From UBA3818 sp051881895 (GTDB lineage: Bacteria > Bacillota > Clostridia > Oscillospirales > Ruminococcaceae), in contig JBJEQT010000137.1 of assembly GCA_051881895.1 (NCBI GenBank), positions 1 through 9,226 on the forward strand: a stretch of DNA of 9,226 nucleotides. The letters run 5' to 3'. Under the pieces are notes generated by a model, which worked only from the letters and a program-made list of their open reading frames with translations, had not been told where the DNA came from and did no database searches. The position numbers were made by a program, and so were the translations under genes. Below, piece by piece: positions 6,527 through 9,226 of the stretch. Numbering within the stretch: the first letter of the stretch is position 1; each line of letters opens with the position of its first letter.

Positions 6527-7645
6527 ATGAAACATAATCTGTTGGAAAAATTGGGCGTCAGCATCCCTCAGTTGGGGCTCGGCTGCATGCGGCTTCCCAC
6601 GGACGGAGATACCATCGATTACGCCCACGCGCAAAAAATCGTTGACTACGCCATGGCCAACGGCGTTAATTATTTTGATACCGCCTATATGTATCACACT
6701 GGGGAATCCCAATATTTTCTCGGCAAAGCGCTGGCCAAGTATCCCCGCGACAGCTATTTTCTGACCAATAAGCTGCCAATCTGGTATTGCAAAGAGCCTG
6801 CCGATATGGAAAAGATTTTTAAAGACCAGCTGCAGCGCTGCCGGACCAGCTATTTTGATTTTTATTTTATGCACTCCATGAACGACGAGCACTGGAAAAT
6901 GGCAAAAGATCTGGGCTTGGTCGACTTCATGAAGCAGAAAAAGGCGGAAGGCTCCGCCAAGGCGATCGGCTTTTCTTTCCACGGCAACCTGCCTTTGCTG
7001 GAAGAGATGGTGGAAGCCGCTGACTGGGATTTCGTCCAGCTGCAGTTAAACTATCTGGATTGGGACAAGCAGAACGCCAAGGCATTTTATGAAGTGCTAG
7101 AGAAAAAAGGCATCCCCTGCTTCGTCATGGAGCCGGTTCGCGGCGGGTATCTCGCCACTTTGACTCCCAGCACCCAGGAAGTATTCAAAAAAGCCGCGCC
7201 GGACCGTTCCATGGTTTCCTGGGCATATCAGTGGCTTTTGTCCAAGCCCAACGTCAAGGTGGTTTTGAGCGGCGCATCTTCGCTGGAACAGTTTGTGGAA
7301 AACGTTTCCCTCTTTAACACCTTGCCCCCCTTGTCCGAAAAAGAATCCGCCGTTATCGACGATGCGCTCAGAGAGCTCAACGCCATTCCAACCGTCCCCT
7401 GCACCGGCTGCCGTTACTGCATGGATTGTCCCGCCGGCGTCGATATTCCCGCCGTGTTTGCAGCCTATAACTATCGTGCCAGCCACCATACGGCAGCTCA
7501 GGTCCGTAAAAAATACGAAGAGATCCCTGCCGGAGCGCGGGCAGACGCCTGTGTTTCCTGCCGTGCCTGCTGCAACAAATGTCCCCAGTCCATTGACATT
7601 CCTGCAGAACTGGCCCGCGTCAAAGAGGAAATTTACGCCAAATAA
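6527..7645 (+). CDS. Aldo/keto reductase with C-terminal ferredoxin-type Fe-S motifs
   Basis: 372 residues; belongs to the clostridial and archaeal 'predicted oxidoreductase of the aldo/keto reductase family' with an added Fe-S tail. The N-terminal barrel shows LGLGCMRLPTDG (16-27), NYFDTAYMYHTGES (48-61), LTNKLP (79-84) and FYFMHSMN (112-119). These place the classical catalytic tetrad at D51, Y56, K82 and H116. The C-terminus has C292-x2-C295-x2-C298-x2-C301-P and C342-x2-C345-x2-C348-x3-C352-P, each followed by a DIP triplet, typical of this subfamily. Such proteins presumably couple carbonyl reduction to ferredoxin-like electron transfer; the substrate is unknown. ATG 6527 was chosen over GTG 6485 because GGAAAGGA lies at 6507-6514 and MKHNLLEKLG is a natural N-terminus. 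It is monocistronic, divergent from rpe, and followed by a strong hairpin. Confidence 0.93.
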   Translation: MKHNLLEKLGVSIPQLGLGCMRLPTDGDTIDYAHAQKIVDYAMANGVNYFDTAYMYHTGESQYFLGKALAKYPRDSYFLTNKLPIWYCKEPADMEKIFKDQLQRCRTSYFDFYFMHSMNDEHWKMAKDLGLVDFMKQKKAEGSAKAIGFSFHGNLPLLEEMVEAADWDFVQLQLNYLDWDKQNAKAFYEVLEKKGIPCFVMEPVRGGYLATLTPSTQEVFKKAAPDRSMVSWAYQWLLSKPNVKVVLSGASSLEQFVENVSLFNTLPPLSEKESAVIDDALRELNAIPTVPCTGCRYCMDCPAGVDIPAVFAAYNYRASHHTAAQVRKKYEEIPAGARADACVSCRACCNKCPQSIDIPAELARVKEEIYAK

Positions 7646-7654
7646 AACCCGGAT

Positions 7655-7692
7655 GCAACCGTGCCGCGCCGAAAACAGGCGCGGCACGTTGC
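7655..7692 (+). terminator. Strong GC-rich hairpin after the aldo/keto reductase gene
   Basis: GTGCCGCGCC (7661-7670) pairs perfectly with 7678-7687, and GCAAC (7655-7659) with GTTGC (7688-7692), leaving one bulged base (7660) and a 7-base loop. No T-run follows, so it is either an atypical terminator or an mRNA-stabilising 3' structure. It starts nine bases after the stop codon. Confidence 0.55.
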
Positions 7693-7876
7693 TATTGAAT
7701 GCGCCGCTTTGGTCTTTCCGGCCACTCAAGGACCCTTTTTAAGGCCACCGGAAAAACTGGCCGCGCTTGCGTTTTGCATCGTAACCGGGGCCTTCTTCAT
7801 TTTATGGTTTCCTTTTGTCTGGTGCTACTGAAAAGGATTCCCACCGCTTTGGGTGTCAACAGCAGAACAGGAAACG

Positions 7877-7912
7877 AAAACCCCTTTCGGAATGTTTTCC
7901 GAAAGGGGTTTT
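7877..7912. terminator. Bidirectional terminator downstream of the XRE regulator gene
   Basis: A 16-bp perfect inverted repeat (7877-7892 and 7897-7912) with a TGTT loop is flanked by A- and T-tracts. It ends 7 bases beyond the stop of the minus-strand regulator gene and would also stop read-through from the aldo/keto reductase gene. Confidence 0.9.
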
Positions 7913-7919
7913 TGGTTTT

Positions 7920-8261
7920 CTATCTTTCTTCGCTCATATATTTTCGAAACGCCGTTTTTGTCGCCTTTACAATATCTTTGATCACGTGAATCTGCTGTGC
8001 GGTACAGCCGTTTAGCAACTCTTCAATCTCTTCTCTTGAAGCGTCTTCGCCCCTCTGTCCGGACGACAGCAAATCATCCGCACGCACGTTCAGACTGTCC
8101 GCTATAGCGACAAAAACAGGCAGGCTCAATTTGGTATTTCCCGTTTCAATATGGCTCATGTGTGTAACCGAAACGCCCACACGTTCTGCCAACTGTTCCT
8201 GAGAAATCCCTTGCGCTTTCCTGTATTTCCGGATTCTTTGCCCGATTTGATAGTAGTCCAC
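7920..8261 (-). CDS. XRE-family helix-turn-helix transcription regulator
   Basis: 113 residues. The N-terminal lambda-repressor-like domain covers about residues 5-66: IGQRIRKYRKAQGISQEQLA, then VGVSVTHMSHIETGNTKLSL with the recognition helix, and FVAIADSLNVRADDLL. The remainder is a helical tail, EEIEELLNGCTAQQIHVIKD followed by a basic end, common in small clostridial XRE regulators, perhaps for dimerisation. The start is a GTG with only a weak GGGCG upstream; an in-frame TGA three codons upstream excludes a longer form. It is divergent from the small membrane protein gene at 8384, and the shared 122-base region carries repeated operator-like sequences, so it probably represses that gene and perhaps itself. 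The ligand or signal is unknown. Confidence 0.93.
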   Translation of the reverse strand: MDYYQIGQRIRKYRKAQGISQEQLAERVGVSVTHMSHIETGNTKLSLPVFVAIADSLNVRADDLLSSGQRGEDASREEIEELLNGCTAQQIHVIKDIVKATKTAFRKYMSEER

Positions 8262-8293
8262 TTGAAATCACGCCCATATTTTAAAGGTTATAC

Positions 8294-8322
8294 TTGAATT
8301 GTATAGGCATGTATGCTATTAT
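8294..8322 (+). promoter_or_regulatory. Promoter of the small membrane protein gene
   Basis: TTGAAT (8294-8299) and TATTAT (8317-8322) are separated by 17 bases. The first operator-like repeat fills the whole spacer, and the second begins about ten bases after the -10 box, around the likely transcription start. Confidence 0.7.
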
Positions 8323-8351
8323 GAAATAAACTGTATAGGCTATTTTATGCT
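8300..8351. repeat. Pair of operator-like direct repeats in the XRE/membrane-protein intergenic region
   Basis: TGTATAGGC-N4-ATGCT (8300-8317) and TGTATAGGC-N6-ATGCT (8332-8351) begin 32 bases apart, close to three helical turns. The first copy contains the short palindrome GCAT-GT-ATGC (8307-8316). Their placement in the promoter spacer and at the likely start site suits a repressor such as the adjacent XRE protein (inference). Confidence 0.65.
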
Positions 8352-8383
8352 TATATAGTTAAATTTATGAGGAGCGTGTAGAT

Positions 8384-8767
8384 ATGACAAAAAAGAAAAA
8401 AAGCCTTCCCCTGCTGATCTCCTGGATTCTCGGCCTGGCATATGCCATCTATCTGGTCGCTTATTTCGTCACCGCAATTGGGACAAGCGCTGACGCAGCA
8501 CAAGCGCTTGGCGCCGGTATCGCCACCGCTATGGTCACACCGCATATGATTTTTGTTTTCCTGGCGGTTATCTTCAATATTCTCGGCTGGGCCGGCAACA
8601 TCCGCTGGTCCGCTCTCTGCGGAGCTATATTATACGCGGTGGCGCTGGCATTGTTTCTCCCTTATTTTATGTTTGTCGTTGTGGAAATGATTCTCTCTTT
8701 CGTGGGATTCGCAAAAATGAAAAAAAGCCCGGCACCCGTGCCGGAGCAAAATGCTTCCGGCCAATAA
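8384..8767 (+). CDS. Small multi-spanning membrane protein of unknown function
   Basis: 127 residues. A lysine-rich start (MTKKKKS) is followed by about four hydrophobic helices, roughly 8-31, 38-52, 54-70 and 76-110 (the last long enough for one or two passes), and a short polar tail (KMKKSPAPVPEQNASGQ). The positive-inside rule puts the N-terminus in the cytoplasm. No catalytic or transport motif is visible, and I do not recognise a named family; similar small membrane proteins occur beside XRE regulators in Firmicutes. GAGGAG (8369-8374) lies 9 bases before the ATG. It has its own promoter with operator-like repeats and its own terminator, so it is a single-gene unit probably controlled by the divergent regulator. 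Confidence 0.85.
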   Translation: MTKKKKSLPLLISWILGLAYAIYLVAYFVTAIGTSADAAQALGAGIATAMVTPHMIFVFLAVIFNILGWAGNIRWSALCGAILYAVALALFLPYFMFVVVEMILSFVGFAKMKKSPAPVPEQNASGQ

Positions 8768-8808
8768 AAAAGAAAAGGCCTCGGTTAGAACCGAGGCCTT
8801 TTCTTTTT
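8767..8808. terminator. Terminator of the small membrane protein gene
   Basis: A 20-base inverted repeat, perfect in sequence (8767-8786 and 8789-8808), consists of a GGCCTCGG core flanked by A-rich and T-rich arms and begins at the stop codon. It can work in both directions and would also end transcription from the LysR-type gene to the right. Confidence 0.92.
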
Positions 8809-8975
8809 ACCAATATCAGTTTTGATTGTTCTTCTTTTCCCGGCAAAATCTCATTGCTTGGGAACAATCGACCTTCCAATTCTTCCCGATACAATGGCAG
8901 CCCCCAAGCAGACTTTGGTGAGTGTACCGCTTGCCGAATCAGATACCCTTCGAAAAATGGGCTGGTTAGCTTATT
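8809..8975 (-). other. Intergenic stretch with a possible decayed coding remnant
   Basis: Between the terminator and the LysR-type gene a minus-strand frame is open from 8975 leftwards. It translates to protein-like sequence (FFEGYLIRQAVHSPKSAWG, then PLYREELEGRLFPSNEILPG), but it has no clear start and runs straight through the terminator. I recognise no family. It may be a remnant of a lost gene or chance. Confidence 0.2.
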
Positions 8976-9022
8976 CTATCATTGGTTGGGCAAAAAATCC
9001 GATTTTGTCGTACTTTTCTTTT

Positions 9023-9226
9023 TCATTCATGATATGGTTCCAGATAATGCCGGATTTCCCGCAGGAAGGTTTCACCCACTTCATCCAGAACCGTATCTTT
9101 TCGCTTGATATAGCCCACTTCCATCCGGATATTTTGATATTCTTTATCCTCCTGATAGGGAACAGCAATATAGTCCAAACCATTGAGTTCTTCGCAGATA
9201 ATGCCGGAGCAGAGCGTATAGCCGTT
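9023..9226 (-). CDS. LysR-type transcription regulator, C-terminal part only
   Basis: The last 67 codons of a minus-strand gene whose start lies beyond the right edge. The translation contains CSGIICEELNGLDYIAVPYQ, then IRMEVGYIKRKDTVLDEVGE and TFLREIRHYLEPYHE before a TGA stop at 9025-9023. This pattern (hydrophobic GI strand, a 'VPY' strand, then a V-G-Y-I-K-R-K strand and a final amphipathic helix) is that of the end of the effector-binding domain of LysR-type regulators. The DNA-binding half, the target gene and the effector cannot be seen here. Its transcript would run leftwards toward the terminator at 8767-8808. Confidence 0.8.
   Translation of the reverse strand, partial: NGYTLCSGIICEELNGLDYIAVPYQEDKEYQNIRMEVGYIKRKDTVLDEVGETFLREIRHYLEPYHE

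Noticed and set aside
6301..6537. Plus-strand open frame of 78 codons between the divergent promoters
   Set aside because: It starts at the rpe promoter, has no ribosome binding site, overlaps the start of the aldo/keto reductase gene and encodes no recognisable pattern.
6467..6982. Minus-strand frame of 171 codons opposite the aldo/keto reductase
   Set aside because: The plus-strand gene has complete catalytic motifs; the antisense frame has none and overlaps its promoter.
7661..7831. Plus-strand frame of 56 codons with a hydrophobic end (ALAFCIVTGAFFILWFPF)
   Set aside because: Its only early start is a GTG within the hairpin at 7655-7692, there is no Shine-Dalgarno, and chance hydrophobic frames of this size are common.
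1..9226. tRNA or rRNA genes, CRISPR arrays, insertion sequences, riboswitch-type leaders
   Set aside because: No tRNA-like cloverleaf with T-loop signature, regularly spaced repeats, transposase or known long leader structure was recognised on reading both strands.

Overview
The window looks like chromosomal DNA of an endospore-forming member of the Clostridia. The evidence is a SpoVT homologue, ferredoxin-type aldo/keto reductase, Rnf-type membrane genes, strong GGAGG-type ribosome binding sites and mid-range base composition. An Oscillospiraceae/Ruminococcaceae-like host is my guess; the sequence does not allow a species call.

Layout. Positions 1-620 (+) hold a SpoVT gene whose first ten or so codons are missing or replaced, followed by a terminator. 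A bidirectional terminator at 736-769 separates it from a long minus-strand block that ends there. In transcription order the block is rpe (6158-5469), an RnfC-like gene (5435-4332), RnfD-like (4329-3316), RnfE-like (3365-2703), RnfA-like (2703-2107) and a membrane-anchored DUF4015-type putative glycoside hydrolase (2042-789). Gaps are 33, 2, overlap, overlap and 64 bases, so one operon is likely. A good sigma-A type promoter lies at 6300-6272. Divergent from it, with its own promoter at 6444-6473, is a 372-residue aldo/keto reductase with two C-terminal Fe-S motifs (6527-7645). Then come a minus-strand XRE regulator (7920-8261) and a divergent small four-helix membrane protein (8384-8767). 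Their shared intergenic region carries two operator-like repeats. The window closes with the C-terminal part of a LysR-type regulator running off the right edge (9226-9023, minus).

The most interesting element is the Rnf-like block. A canonical Rnf complex is encoded as rnfCDGEAB. Here RnfG (covalent FMN) and RnfB (ferredoxin-side Fe-S protein) are absent, and D overlaps E so there is no room for G. By my manual alignment from memory, three of the four cysteines that hold the intramembrane [2Fe-2S] cluster between RnfA and RnfE are replaced (RnfE A33 and T119, RnfA T30; only RnfA C118 remains). The RnfC-like protein lacks the N-terminal domain and the glycine-rich GGAGFPT-type FMN/NADH loop but keeps two perfect [4Fe-4S] motifs, and the RnfD FMN threonine motif is irregular. 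All frames are intact and translationally coupled, so this looks like a conserved, repurposed membrane assembly rather than a decaying operon. Its function cannot be stated from sequence alone.

How the genes may work together (inference): Rpe and the Rnf-like genes share a promoter, linking pentose-phosphate metabolism to a membrane redox-like complex, and the divergent Fe-S aldo/keto reductase could share regulation with them. The XRE/membrane-protein pair appears to be a separate, self-contained regulatory module.
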